This document shows positions 35,101 through 46,476 of a stretch of DNA of 64,000 nt, piece after piece. Both the position numbers and the translations under genes were made by a program. The DNA lies in assembly GCA_902806575.1 (NCBI GenBank), contig CADCXD010000001.1:4340001-4404000 (forward strand), read 5' to 3'. This DNA comes from Jackrogersella multiformis (lineage: Eukaryota; Ascomycota; Sordariomycetes; Xylariales; Hypoxylaceae). How positions within the stretch are numbered: position 1 is the first letter of the stretch; every line of letters begins with the position of its first letter. The notes beneath the pieces are model-generated. The model was not told the DNA's origin and made no database searches. It saw only the letters and a program-made list of their open reading frames with translations.

Positions 35101-36882
35101 TCCGCGCATAACACAAGACTATTCCAGCTCGGCAGAAACGCTAGGGTGCGTGTTTGATAGTCCTCAAATCTCCAATGTCTGTGTCTTCCAACCCCCCCGG
35201 GGCCCACGGCATCTATGATCTAAACTTCGCTAGCGGATCAGATCTTCGGGAGAGCCTCGACTAGCATTGCTCTGAGAGAGAGAGCGAAGAAATTTGCCTT
35301 TGACGTTTTGAAAATCGAAGCTAGAATGATCATTTGCCGATCCTTTAAACACTACAACATACCAGCCTACAGTGTTTCTTTTTGATCGAGATAGGTATCG
35401 ATCGTAGTTTGGAAGCGTGATATTCGGGGCTCAATGCTACGGCCATCTCTATTGATCCTTCGGCCTGCGGGTAATATTTGATGGGCTAAAGTGGCTGCAT
35501 ATATATGTGTTCCCCTTAAAAGCTCGTCAAAGGGCCAAGGCGGATACGGAGTACGCAAGCTTTATCTGGCACCCCTGCTGCATACGTGCGCCGGCAGGTA
35601 CCGTAACTGGGTTTCCCATTAATATTACATATCTTCTGTTTGAACTTCGAACTGATCTTGCTGTCTCATTCCACGTGTTTCCGGTCACCACTAAGTGGGA
35701 CTTCGACCCTGTTGTGACAAGGTCTGCATTGAGAGGCTCGAACTAACATTTGGAATCCGTACAATTGTCACGTGTAGAAGAGCGCATTTTTGTATCCATT
35801 GAGGTTATCTTCAGCCCAGCGCCATCGGTCAAGGTCGAGATGCTGACAGTTCGTTCGCTTTGAGCGTGGGAGACAAGGTCCCTAAGTAGGGTGAACGTCG
35901 CGGGATAGCCTACTGGATCTCCCCAGGTCCCCGAACCCCATACACTGTCAACGGTTGGGGTTTAGGAGTTAACAGTAAGGCTAAGCTCTCAACCTTACCA
36001 GTAGGTAGGTATTACATTCAGTCAGACTTGGCTTTGGTGGAGGAACCCCTACCCACGAGCCCCTCCAGGCTTAGTGAGAATGGGGGTCTTGGTCATTGCT
36101 GTCAACCGAGGATCTGTCATCATTCGTATGTTTCTCCGCGATCATCTTTAACGACTTGTAAACATTAGGATAAAGTATATATGGGGGCAATGACTACGAA
36201 GTACGGCTTCATCTCAAGTAGGTAGGCGTGTTTCGTTTGGTTTGGTTCATTGGACGGCAGTGGCTTTTGTAGTAACGGCGTCCCAACGAGGCAACTCTTG
36301 GCGATCATTTATCACGAGATTCTACCTGAGGAATGGCGTGGTGCCATCATGGGTCGGCGTATGTGGTGCCATTTCCCAGATGACATCGAACGATACCGTT
36401 AGGAGGTCCTCTAGCGACATGTTCGGCACCTCTATGCCGAGACCCCTAGATACGTATTTATTGTTTCTTGTCCGAACATATCGAATGACATGATCAGAGC
36501 AGATCTGTCATCTGATCTGATGTAACCCGTCCAATGTATGCCCTGGAATAGTCTGCCGAATTTCTGGAATAAGCTACCGCTAATAATGTAATACCACGAC
36601 GGATCGCGCCGTGTCGAGTTGCTTTGTGCTGCCGTCAGGATGGGAATCGTTAGAAGTGGTTCCTGAATTTCCCTGCATGCATGCAGAGCTGCAAGGAGGG
36701 CTTGGACATCGCCAGTGCCAGATTATCTGGGAAGGAACAGGACCCTTAAGCAAGACCGGGTGTCCGGGCGTTTCTTGATTCGATGAGAGAACGATCTGGG
36801 TGTTGATAGGTTTTATGGGCAATCCTTACTCTAGTACACGCTGGCGATCCGGGATCTAGTACCGAACCGGTTCAAACAAACA
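32128..36882. other. 4.8-kb intergenic region between noxR and CCS1
   Basis: The first 1.3 kb is the probable noxR promoter and leader; it contains CT-rich tracts and a CCT microsatellite. From 33.5 to 36.9 kb I see no gene: several frames of 60-100 codons on both strands have no domain features. A minus-strand frame ending near 36330 (containing GLGIEVPNMSLEDLL) looks somewhat protein-like but could not be assigned. Confidence 0.45.
33350..33382. repeat. (TCC)n microsatellite
   Basis: About nine consecutive CCT units within a pyrimidine-rich tract upstream of noxR. Confidence 0.85.
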
Positions 36883-38154
36883 TCAGATCATTCCTTTCTT
36901 TACTTCGTCTTTTCTTTCCTCCCAAAGCGTCTTCCCGGTGCACGAGCACACCGTCTTGTCGTTATCCCACATGCCGGCACTCCTGGCAATGACGCCGACG
37001 ACCGTGTTTTCGTCATTCTTCAGCTCCGCTTCCGTGACTCCTTCCTGCTGCCTAGATACAACCATGGCATGCCCGATGACTTCCCAGACCTGGAAGGGGT
37101 GGTCTAGGAACACCGCAGCTCGGCCATCGCCCCCAACATGTACGGTACCGAGGATGCCACGAGGTTGAGTCGTGCCGCTGCCGCCTGCCCATACCGGCCC
37201 CGTAGACGTGGCACCGAATTTGAGGTCACCGTATTCTCTTATGCTAGCGGCGTATATGCCGGGCGTGACGCCGCGAATAGTCAAGTCTACCAAGGTTGTT
37301 GTAGGGGAGACCTGAACCATGCGAGCCAAGCCCCTGACCTCCCTGTCACCGGCTCCTGATCCTTCAGTGGCCGCCTCGGGGGCAGAAGAAGGCACCAGCT
37401 CCTCACCACCCTTCTCATTACGATGATACGTCTCGAGAATACATACAGCTGCGCCTGGAAGGATTCGAGTCAGCTAACTGAGGAAGTTGTTAATCCAAAT
37501 TTAGGAAATTCTGCAACCCGGCTACGTGGGGGGACATGAAGCGTGGGAGTTGATGATGAAATTAAGGCAGGACTTCCTCAATGCGGTACAAAAATAACAG
37601 CCGACGCTTTGCATGAATCCGAGCTCGTAAAATACGGAAGGGAAACATGGTTTTCTACTCACTATTCGATGCACCAGATCCTCGCAGAATGGCATCCCGG
37701 CCTGTCGCTTCGATAGCGCTAACAATCGCAGACGGCGCAGCTATTCATGGCCAAGTCCTGTTAGCCTCACATGGCACCTCACCTGAATAGCAGGTAATAA
37801 GCATCTGAGACCTTCTCTTACCAGTCCCTTCAACTATTACCAGTTGATCCTTCAGGTTGGCTTCGACCTTAGCGATGCCATCGAGGCTATACAGCGCATC
37901 GGAAATTGATTTGACACAGTGGTCACACGTCATCGGCACAGCGAATAAGGTCTAGATAGGTTGTGTTGAGTTCCCATCAGCTTGTCATGTTCTTTATTGT
38001 GCTTGATCCTGGTGTTTCTTTATTTTATAAGACTAGGTAGGTATTTATGACAGACTTCTCACTCCAGCTGCCTAGGTATAATTTCTAGACTATGAGAAGT
38101 GAGCGAAGATGTACAAACCTGGAAAGGAGTTTTGATTTGATTTTGAATCGCCAT
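36883..38154 (-). CDS. CCS1: Copper chaperone for superoxide dismutase Ccs1
   Basis: Ccs1 delivers Cu(I) to Cu,Zn-SOD and oxidises its disulfide in cytosol and mitochondrial intermembrane space. Minus-strand exons 38119-38154, 37822-37951, 37663-37740 and 36883-37454 give 271 aa (yeast Ccs1 is about 250), with consistent phases. Domain 1 is HMA-like with the copper motif MTCDHC (about 19-24). Domain 2 is SOD-like (about 100-240) with GVTPGIYAASIREYGDL and HVGGDGRAAVFLD. Domain 3 has the C-terminal CSC (Cys251, Cys253) needed for transfer. Introns 1 (167 nt) and 3 (208 nt) are two to three times longer than other introns here; intron 1 holds an 8-bp inverted repeat (ACTTCTCA / TGAGAAGT). Confidence 0.93.
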
Positions 38155-38994
38155 CTTATCGTCGGTGGCGACGTGATGTCTGTTTCGATAAAGTAGCGTG
38201 TCTGGTCCGTTACGGCGGAAATAATAAGACTCGGTAGCGTAAACAAGACACAAAAAACTAGTAGTTGTTGCGAAGGAGCGGAACGAGATATCGTGCAAAT
38301 AGTGTAAATATCTTAGCATGATATAGCTAGAGGGGTTAAAGGGGGGGCAATGGGGGATTTCATGATACTGATCATATACTACCTAGGTACCTATAAGTAA
38401 TAGATAATAGAATGAGATGGAAGCCGTTCACTTACACGATAGGATCCTTGGAACCCACCTTTTCAATAGCTACCTAGGTACCTAGGTACACTATGATAAA
38501 CCAATAATGTAATAGGTAGAGCTGCTCTTGCTTTGAAATCGCAATTGTCCCTCAGCTAGGTACGGAATGACGGAATTTACGGAACCCAAACTAGCACTGG
38601 CAGCACTAGCTAGTAATTTATTCTAGCCTATAGTTTAGCTTCCGCGAGGTCGGTCCTCGGCGATTGGCACTTGACAGAGGTACTAGGTACCTAGGTACCT
38701 AGGTAGTTACATTTATCGATAAGAATACCTAGATAGACAAGCAGATCTTGATACAGTTTACCGGGCACGTGATTCCAGAATATCTAGGTAGGTAATTCTA
38801 TATCGCCCTTTTACCATTAATTAAACATCCAAAATACCTTCAAATCTCGAATTACACAACGACGACGAAACCGTGCCATTGCACCGCCAGCGCATAATTT
38901 ACCGATCACGTATGCACTTCTAGGCAAGCCATCATATCAGAAATCCTCATATCGGCGACGACGAGGGGCCTAAGCTCCCTCGAGAGCCGTCATC
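38155..38994. promoter_or_regulatory. Divergent promoter region of CCS1 and the uL13m gene
   Basis: 840 bp between divergent starts. It contains an unusually long TACCTAGGTA run (38681-38706) and copies at 38380 and 38473. The sequence does not show which gene any element controls. Confidence 0.5.
38681..38706. repeat. Longest tandem run of the TACCTAGGTA motif
   Basis: Three overlapping units of AGGTACCT/CCTAGGTA in tandem form a perfectly self-complementary core. Confidence 0.75.
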
Positions 38995-39639
38995 ATGTCG
39001 CAGACCATCGGGATAGTAAGCTTAAGCTTTCATTCTTCCCAGTTCTATTCCCCCCCTTCCTCTACCGGCGTCGGCATCGCGGATGTGAAGAACATGCAGG
39101 GCTAAACTCGCGGCCTACAGACGAAGCTAGCCTACTCGCGCGTATGGCACCACATCTCGGCCTCGGTGCCGCACCCGACGCTCTCGACGCAACCAAACGT
39201 GACGCCGCCGTCGCTCGGGCGGCTGGCGTCGCGCATCGCCGTGATCCTCATGGGCAAGCACAAGCCAATCTGGGACCCGTCCACGGACTGCGGGGACTAC
39301 GTGGTGGTGACCAACTGCGCGGCCCTGCACATCACCGGCCACAAGAAGTGGCAGAAGACCTACTACCGCCACAACACCCGCCCCGGCTCCCTGCGCTCCG
39401 TCACCATGGACGTGCTCATGGCCAAGCACGGCGGCGCCGAGGTCCTGAGGAAGGCCGTCAGCGGCATGCTGCCCAAGAACAGGCTGCGCGAGAAGCGCCT
39501 CGCCAGGATGAAGGCCTACGAGGGCGACGCGCACCCCTACAAGAAGAACCTGGTGCGGTTCGGCGGCGTGCAGGTCGGCAAGGAGGGCTGGGCCGACGCC
39601 GTTAAGGCGATCAGGCAGGCGGATGCCGGGAGGATATAG
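38995..39639 (+). CDS. MRPL23: Mitochondrial large-subunit ribosomal protein uL13m (Mrpl23)
   Basis: Two exons (38995-39015, 39121-39639) give 179 aa. Exon 1 encodes only MSQTIGI, almost the same as the start of yeast Mrpl23. Motifs of the uL13 fold: LGRLASRIAVILMGKHKP, CGDYVVVTNC, ITGHKKWQKTYYRH, and AVSGMLPKNRLREKRLARMK near the C-terminus. The last of these identifies the mitochondrial/bacterial branch rather than cytosolic L16. It is part of the mitoribosome large subunit. Codon third positions are nearly all G or C. A long antisense frame over exon 2 is a shadow created by this bias. The 105-nt intron has a GGCTAAAC branch-like site. Confidence 0.94.
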
Positions 39640-40192
39640 CGGGGTTATGCCGTTAGTAAAATGAACAAATAAATTGGGACCTAGGTTCAGATGATCAAAA
39701 GCACCAAGAGAAGCGGTAACTGCTAGCCAGGTGAAGGCTCGGCTCTGTATGTGTGTCTGCTATGTACCACTTGATGTACACATATAATGAAAGCATCCAT
39801 CTCATGACAGCTAACGTTAGGTAGCAAGTAGATCAGGATGCGGTATGGCAGGGTCGGACCCGTTATTCGTCATAAACGTAAAGGCGATGTTGAAAATAGT
39901 GGTGGGCCAGACTAAATTCAAATTGCGAAAGGAGCACCTAGGTACAAGACACGATGAAATGGGATCCAAAGATCAGTCTTTAAAGTATTGGCGTTGGTTT
40001 TATTTCAGATGGTATCTAGATACTACCGATGAGTAAGATGGCTTATCTTATGACTATAATAATGCGGCCATTCATCAATGAGCCACTTCATAGCCCGGCC
40101 AAAATCCACATCTCCAATAATAACATGAAAAAGACCAAGGCAAGGCCCACGTGAACGCCGACATCATGATATATATTATATGGAAATGGAGC
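39640..40192. other. Convergent intergenic region
   Basis: 3' flanks of the uL13m gene (+) and uricase (-). No gene seen; a 63-codon plus-strand frame at 39845 has no features. Confidence 0.55.
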
Positions 40193-41165
40193 CTAAGATC
40201 GCGAAACCTCGACCTTGATGAGACCGTTAGGGTTAGTCTGGGGGGCAAACACTTCGGCATCCTTGCCGGTGTTCTTGATACCCTTGTGCCAGGATAAATC
40301 TGCGAGGTTGAATATAGTCAGAAACAAGTCTTACGCGTATTAGGAGGGGGCGAGGAAGGGAAAAGGCTAGACATGTTGACTTACCAACTTCAAAGTAATG
40401 CTTGTTGGGTAGTGCGTAGGTGACGGACGATACCTCGGGCGCGGCCTCGAGGATCTGCTCGGACATCTTGTACATCGTGTTCTGGACCGAAGGACTGCTC
40501 TCCTCGGCAAAAGTCTTCATGGTGATCTTGCGAGCGTCTTCCCAGGCCTTGTCGAACCGGGCTACGTTCTGCTCGACCGCCGCTACGCTCTGGAGGGTGT
40601 TCCACTTCCAGGAGGCGTCGACGTCGGTCGATAGGATGCGGTCCCAGGTCTCCGGCAGCGTGGTGAACTCGTCCCGGACGAAGCCGTGGAAGGCCGACCC
40701 TGTGCTTTTCAGGACCAGCAGCCCGGCTATGCCGCTGGTGATGTCGATCCCCTGGCGGGTTATGCGGGCGTCCACGTTGCGAGTCTCCTCGCCGTCGCGG
40801 TAAAAGCTGTGGGGGTGCTCCTTGCCGTCGATGACCATGCGAGACCACCGCTTGACGACGATGCTGACGTTGGCGGCGTTGATGTGGGAGTACGTGTCTA
40901 AGAAATGCTGGCCTAGAATGCTGGCGTACAGCTCCGGGGGGTTTACGGGGTGCTCCTTAGCCTTGATGTAGATGGTGTTCTTGATGGTGTCCGTAGCCAC
41001 GACGACGCTGTTGTCCGCCACCGTGTACGACGTCTCGATCTCGCCCTCGAGCAGACAGCACACGGTCATCTCCGCCACTGTGTGCGTGCCCGACGCCTCG
41101 TCCTTGTGAACCTTGTACACGCGGACATTGTCCTTTCCGTAGCGAGCTGCTGATATGACGGGCAT
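40193..41165 (-). CDS. Urate oxidase (uricase)
   Basis: Oxidises urate with O2 to 5-hydroxyisourate and H2O2 in purine breakdown, normally in peroxisomes. Minus-strand exons 40385-41165 and 40193-40299 give 295 aa. Catalytic elements are present: Lys11 (ARYGKDNVR), the Thr of ATDTIKNT (about 58), substrate-binding FHGFVRDEFTTLPETWDR, Gln of SVQNTMYKM, and His265 in DLSWHKGIKN. The intron splits the Asp codon (EVD-LSWHKG) and restores family sequence. The oddity is the C-terminus: it ends VEVSRS rather than a canonical PTS1 tripeptide such as SKL or SRL. Whether it is still imported is unclear; C-terminal alternative splicing is possible but I found no obvious acceptor creating a PTS1. Confidence 0.94.
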
Positions 41166-44100
41166 GGTGTATGTATTATAATTATAATATTGTCGAAGCC
41201 GTTAGATAATTATTGGGATTCTTCTTGCTCTCCTCTCCTTATCTCTCTCTCTTCTAGGGTGAGGTAAAATAGAAAATCCGTGAAATTCGACTTCCGAGAC
41301 CTTTGAAATGCCGAGAATCCTGTTTTATATAGAAAGCCGGCCTAGTGCAACGTGATGCAATGCTAGATGTTGGAAGGTGAATCTATTCCGTGAAATCACA
41401 ATTAAACACGACAATGGAGACGAGACTATTCAGAAGAAACGATATGATGAAACCGTGAATCACTATTCGAGTCACTTATTTGAAGTCGACAGTCAAAAGA
41501 AAAAGACGCATGCAAAGGGAAGTGAGAGACCAGAGTGAGAGAAAGAGAGAGCAAATCTTTGCGTGTTTATATACACCTCGCATTAGAACTGCCATGTACC
41601 TCGGACCCCTAAATAAGTTGGAGATACTGGAGCTCTCGAGGTCACAAACGAAGCTACTACCTACCTGACTACCGACCGACCCTCCACCACCAGGGCACCA
41701 AAGATCGATAAACCGAGCTGCATACTCCCATAGCATACCCACACCCTAGGTAGGTACCTAGACATAAGCATGATTCGAACTGGGGACGCAGGGGCGTGGC
41801 AACGGACTTTAAAAAGACAAATCAGTGTCCTAGAAATTGATAGCCTGGCCCCCTGCGGATCGGAAAGCGCCTGGAGCGGGTGCAGAAGTGTACCTGGTAG
41901 CTCCCACATCCGCTGGTCACCGATAGGAGAGTATAAGGCTACTAGGTTATATGCGGTTGTAGCTACTAGGTAGGTAGGTAGCGATGAGGTAGGTGGTGGC
42001 ATAAGAATGGGCGACGGATATGACATAGCAGCATAATCCGTAGTAGGTAGCAAAAGAAAAAGGAGGGGAGTTCCTAGTAAAATGGACCCGGTTAAAGGGC
42101 CCCAGGGCTCCGGATGGGTCGAAATCGCCAAATCTTACCTAAAGCTTCTCCAATAGCCATCTTAGCGGCTCGTTACACCATACCGCACCTTACGGAGCCC
42201 GCCGACGTCCCTGATCTTTTTAGCTGCACTTAAAGGGCTACATGGTAACCTTTAGGTGTGGCTATGGTGGCTAGGGAAAGGATGTGGCACACCGGTGTTG
42301 TGGTCCGTGCATTTAATATGAAGGGTGCCTTACCCTTAGGCACATATGATTTGTAACTTTACGTTTCCTTTCCTTTTTCTCCGCTTAAGCTTAAATAAAC
42401 TGCACCAATCGGAATCTTGCAAAGCCTCTTACGTTTCTATTGGACGTGGCAGGTATGAACCTTTTAAGGTCCCGGGGTTTACGGTACGTACGGCGGGTGT
42501 AGATCTTTCGGAGTGTTTAGCGGATGTGGACCTCTCGGGGATTCTTACGGCAGGTGTAAACGGTTCGTAAATTACGGCAGTGGTGCACGGGATGTACGGG
42601 GTGTATAAGTGTAACGGATGTTAAAAAAAAAAGTTTATATGTAAAGCCGAAAGTTTGAACGCGAAGCTTTTCGAGATTAAAATTTTATACGGTTAAACTC
42701 GGGCTTTTGTGCCGTACGGACGGGTGGCCTCCCGTATATAAGAACGTTCCTTTGTTTATAATGTCTCAGGTGTACCTCCCTTTATATTGGAAGTATACCT
42801 AGACCTTCGACGGGTCGAATCCCTTTGCCCAGTCCATCCCGACAGGTCAGGCTTCTAACACATACGTTTGTAGCGGTTTTCAACGAATATTATTGACTGT
42901 CAATTCTCACCTGTATTATTATCGTCATACTCGCCCGAATACAAAGCCTCATTCCTTATCATTCCTCATGTCCTACAAGTTCTTTTCAGAGTAAAATATT
43001 CAGCTGCATATAAGGCAGAATTTGGTTGACTCGTTAATACTCCGACTCCTTGTTGCCTATTACAAGTTCAATCGTGCCCTATATGAGACCACTTCTATCC
43101 CCATGACTGAGAACGAGTTGAAACCTCATCTGTTTTCTGCGCTTCCTCTACATTCAATTGTGCACGGAGAAGCAGCCTGGCCGCGCGGCCATTAACCGCG
43201 ATATTCTACGTCATGTGGACAGAAGATAGGGACAAGAATGAGGATATGGAGACGTACCGCAACCCACGTGTCGTAGTAGTAATAGATGAGAGGATGGAAA
43301 AGAATTACATCATGAAACTGGTTTCGTGTGCGCCTTTGTGTACCTTGGACCACTTCATGAAGGCCTGGAGAATGATTCTTAACATCCATGAGTGGGCGCA
43401 TGGAGAAAGGTTAGCACGGTTGGAGAATCAACTTCAAAGTAAGACGAGTCATCAGTTGCAGCAGGATGAGCTTCAGGAACAGATGAGCTTCCGCAGCAGA
43501 ATCGGCAGACTCCACCCACAGGGCAGAGGCATGCGTACCTACCTACCTAGGACCTAGGTAGGTAGGTAGTCAATGCCTCCGCTAACATTTACCACTTCAT
43601 CCACCAAAAGGGGACGAGTCTCGCTTGACCACCCGCAGGAAGTAAAGCAAATAGCGAGCCTACTCGTCATACCCGTTAAATTCCTGAAAGTCGATAACTT
43701 TACTGTAAAAGTAAATTAGTTAAGGTAATTATTTTTATCGACCGTATATTAGGGGTTTTTTTTTCCCATAATATTTCTGATAAATATTTAAAATTATACG
43801 TAAGGAAAAAAAGCACTCTGTAAATAATAGCATCACTTTACATTAAATGACCGCTAAATTGCTGACGCCATTAGCACTTCGGTTTAATGTATTGAATTCC
43901 CGCTCTTTCCTATATGGTGGTGTTTAAGGATATTATTAACCTATAAATCTGCCCTGGCTGCGGCTGAGTGGTCTCGGTTAGTGACAAACCTACATGGTGC
44001 ATAGGAACACGAGCTGACGTCCCTGGTTGTCAACAACCTTATCCAGCTCCTCCCTTTAAGTTGCATTATGAGATTTCCTATCTGGGGTTTTGCTCAATGC

Positions 44101-44245
44101 CGGGCCCTCGACAACTACATGTCCAAATATGGCAGGCTAAGACATTTGCTGATGGATTTGTACATATTCAGTTCCTTTCAGGGGTGTCTTAATGTTACGC
44201 CCCATCAGCATCTAATTTTGACCTTGCATTGCCTGTGCTTAATTA
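41166..44245. other. 3-kb gene-poor region
   Basis: Holds the uricase promoter on its left. The rest is AT-rich or compositionally odd, with many ACGG/CGGG trinucleotide steps at 42460-42620. It contains one weak orphan frame (43213-43557). No transposase motif was seen. Confidence 0.45.
43213..43557 (+). CDS. Orphan 114-codon open frame, doubtful
   Basis: Starts at a real ATG (MWTEDRDKNEDMETYRN) and ends in a TACCTAGGTA repeat, which argues against a conserved C-terminus. The middle is helical and charged (HGERLARLENQLQSK). No family is recognised, and there is no supporting intron or neighbour evidence. It may be chance. Confidence 0.15.
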   Translation: MWTEDRDKNEDMETYRNPRVVVVIDERMEKNYIMKLVSCAPLCTLDHFMKAWRMILNIHEWAHGERLARLENQLQSKTSHQLQQDELQEQMSFRSRIGRLHPQGRGMRTYLPRT

Positions 44246-44371
44246 TAGGTATATAAGTGTTGGAGATCCTGTTCCTAGAGCAGAATAGATTTGCTATAGC
44301 CACAGCAAGCTCGGGTTGCTCCCTATCACGTTCACTACCCATCACGCTCACTACCAATCACGTTCGTTATA
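44246..44371 (+). promoter_or_regulatory. TATA box and triple 16-bp repeat upstream of the glucuronan lyase
   Basis: TATATAAG at about 44248-44257 lies about 145 bp before the ATG. Between 44324 and 44371 three adjacent 16-bp units share the core ATCACG[T/C]TC; units 1 and 2 differ at two positions and unit 3 is more diverged. They could be a transcription-factor array or part of the 5' leader. Confidence 0.45.
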
Positions 44372-44397
44372 CATAGAAGAAAGTCGCCTCGCCCGCC

Positions 44398-45174
44398 ATG
44401 TATACACCTAATATCGCAGCGCTGGCACTCCTAGTGTCATGCATGTTTACCTCTGCCACTCCGGTGTATAGAAACCAAGGCCAATTGGGTGGCTGGGACG
44501 GAACCAACCACGAGCACAAGGGCAGCGTATCTCAAGTCAACAATGTGGCATATAAGTCGGGCACGGCGATCAAGGCAGTCCAGATCTACGACCCTAACTA
44601 CACCGGCAGATACCACTCGGAGGTGTTCAAGGACAACGTTTACAGGGTTGGCGATGACGGATACTATGGCTTCGCCTTCAGGTTGGCATCGGACTGGGAT
44701 ACTTCCCACGGGCAGTCCTACAACATCGCGCAGTTCATCAGCAACATGGCGGACTCGCCGGATAACTCGTGCGGAGACGGCTATATCCCGTCGACGATGA
44801 TATGGGTGGAGTGGAACCAGCTCTACATCCGCACCAAGGGCGGCGACATGTGCCACGGCACCCTGAAGAAGTACACGCTCGGGACCGTCAGACCGGGCAA
44901 CTGGCACCGCGTCATCCTCCGGTCGAAGTGGAGGAGCGACAACTCGGGCTACATGAAGGTCTGGTTCGACGGCAGAGTGGTGCTGGAGCAGTCCAACATC
45001 GTCACGACGTACAGGGACAGCCAGAAGAAGTACGGATTCCAGTTCCGCGCCGGCCTGTATGCGAACGGCTGGCACGACGACAAGCACATGGAAGGAAACC
45101 AGGGCACCAGACAGGTTTGGATCGACGAGCTTGGCTACGGAAGCAAGTACAGCGATGCGAACCCTGCAAAGTAA
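44398..45174 (+). CDS. Secreted polysaccharide lyase, PL20 glucuronan lyase type
   Basis: A single 258-aa exon with a signal peptide (MYTPNIAALALLVSCMFTSA) and a beta-jelly-roll body. Landmarks include GGWDGTNHEHKGSV, YHSEVFKDN, GYYGFAFRLASDW, YNIAQFIS, WVEWNQLYIRTKGG, NWHRVILRSKWRSDNSGYM and a C-terminal QVWIDELGYG. This set resembles the fungal glucuronan lyases (PL20, heparin-lyase-like fold), which cleave beta-1,4-polyglucuronic acid by beta-elimination outside the cell. Length fits that family. The whole gene is rich in G/C-ending codons. Substrate is inferred from family only. Confidence 0.82.
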   Translation: MYTPNIAALALLVSCMFTSATPVYRNQGQLGGWDGTNHEHKGSVSQVNNVAYKSGTAIKAVQIYDPNYTGRYHSEVFKDNVYRVGDDGYYGFAFRLASDWDTSHGQSYNIAQFISNMADSPDNSCGDGYIPSTMIWVEWNQLYIRTKGGDMCHGTLKKYTLGTVRPGNWHRVILRSKWRSDNSGYMKVWFDGRVVLEQSNIVTTYRDSQKKYGFQFRAGLYANGWHDDKHMEGNQGTRQVWIDELGYGSKYSDANPAK

Positions 45175-46476
45175 AGTAACGAGGCCGTGGCGGTTTTGAG
45201 GGGCTGTTCTGCATTACTTTCTTGTTCATAGTTCGGGGACCTCCCTGCCTAAATATTACATTAGTACTGAAGGAAAAGGGGCTAATAGGGATCAATGAGG
45301 AATGACCCGATGTATTTCTCATGTTCTGCTACCTAAAATTACAGCTATTCTCAGTGCCAACTTAAATACCTTAGGAGGTACCTACCTAGTACACTTTCGT
45401 GCGTACGCTCGTTCCAGGCTATTCCAGATGGTCCAAAGCCATAAAGCCGCACTCCTGCCAACAAAAGCGTTATTTTATTGAGTTAGTGGTCGGTCTGGTT
45501 TCCAATTCAGACGATAAAATATCAGATCAGTTTTTACAACGGGTAGCTCCCATTCATATCTATAAGCAGAGGTTAGAATGCGTATTGTCATGAGAAACTA
45601 TCGTGTATGGGGAACATAAGCGTTTGCCTTTTTTTTGTGGTGGTTTAAGTGCATACACTATACAAATAGGTAGCTAAGACTGACCAATAGGAGTTATCAG
45701 ACAGCTATGAGATGCAGGCCTAACACTGCGGTTCGCAATCTTTGGGTGGTAGGTACCCAGATTGTAGATTTTATGTTAGCAACCGGATAACCTTAGTTTA
45801 AAGATGTATATAATTTTGTTCTTCCTCAACTAAATAGAAAAGAATAATATGCTTAAATATGCTTATCATAATGGAAACCCAACCTTGGAACCCTTAAGAC
45901 ATCGATATGGTAACAACTATCATATATTAAAGTAGTTGGAACCTTGGGAGCTGTGTTTTAATTGGAGAAACATACCTAGGTAATGTACCCCTAACCTATG
46001 AGATGGGCTGAAGTGGTACAAGAGATATGACACTCCAGTCGCGTTGCTGCCCTCTACGGGTTCCCCACTTCTAATTCCATGTCCTTGTTCTATCTTGGCA
46101 AAGCGGCCGCAATCCGACCCGCCCTACGGCCATCGTACCTAAGACACCTACACTACGCTAGGTACATAGGTACTTAGGTAAACTTAGGAACTTTCAACGC
46201 TTTTTACGAGAACATGAACAACAACATCGGCCCTCGGTGCCTTCTATTGACAATCGCTTGACGTTTCTATTATTGCGCTTTTGTCAAATTCCTATCGATA
46301 ATAAGATAAAGTTTTTTTTTATTGTTAAGACTGATCCTGAAATTCCATCGCTCGTCGTTATAGTCAGAGTCTAAGCGGTCGAAATTATCGTCACGGTCCA
46401 ATACGAACCCACCACCCACTACTTACCACCCACAACCCACCACCACCAATTGCCTAACCAGACCTTCGTTTCTCTC
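45175..46476. other. Intergenic, no gene seen
   Basis: Downstream flank of the lyase and the promoter and leader of the TORC2 gene. Contains TACCTAGGTA palindromes near 45375, 45975 and 46160. Confidence 0.55.

Noticed and set aside
36200..36530. Minus-strand frame with GLGIEVPNMSLEDLL
   Set aside because: Looks protein-like but no family could be recognised, there is no start or intron support, and the frame is short.
39127..39605. Overlapping frames on both strands at the uL13m gene
   Set aside because: Arg/Ala/Gly/Val-rich shadows of the GC-biased exon 2; the uL13m frame explains the region.
41768..41800. Minus-strand GTTCGAATC (B-box-like)
   Set aside because: No complementary T-arm stem or cloverleaf could be formed around it.
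43955..44050. tRNA-like A-box sequence (GGCTGAGTGGTCTCGG)
   Set aside because: Resembles the start of a tRNA-Leu or tRNA-Ser gene, but there is no proper B box, T arm or pairing acceptor stem downstream.
44437..45087. 216-codon antisense frame within the glucuronan lyase gene
   Set aside because: Valine/arginine-rich shadow of a GC3-rich gene; no independent features.
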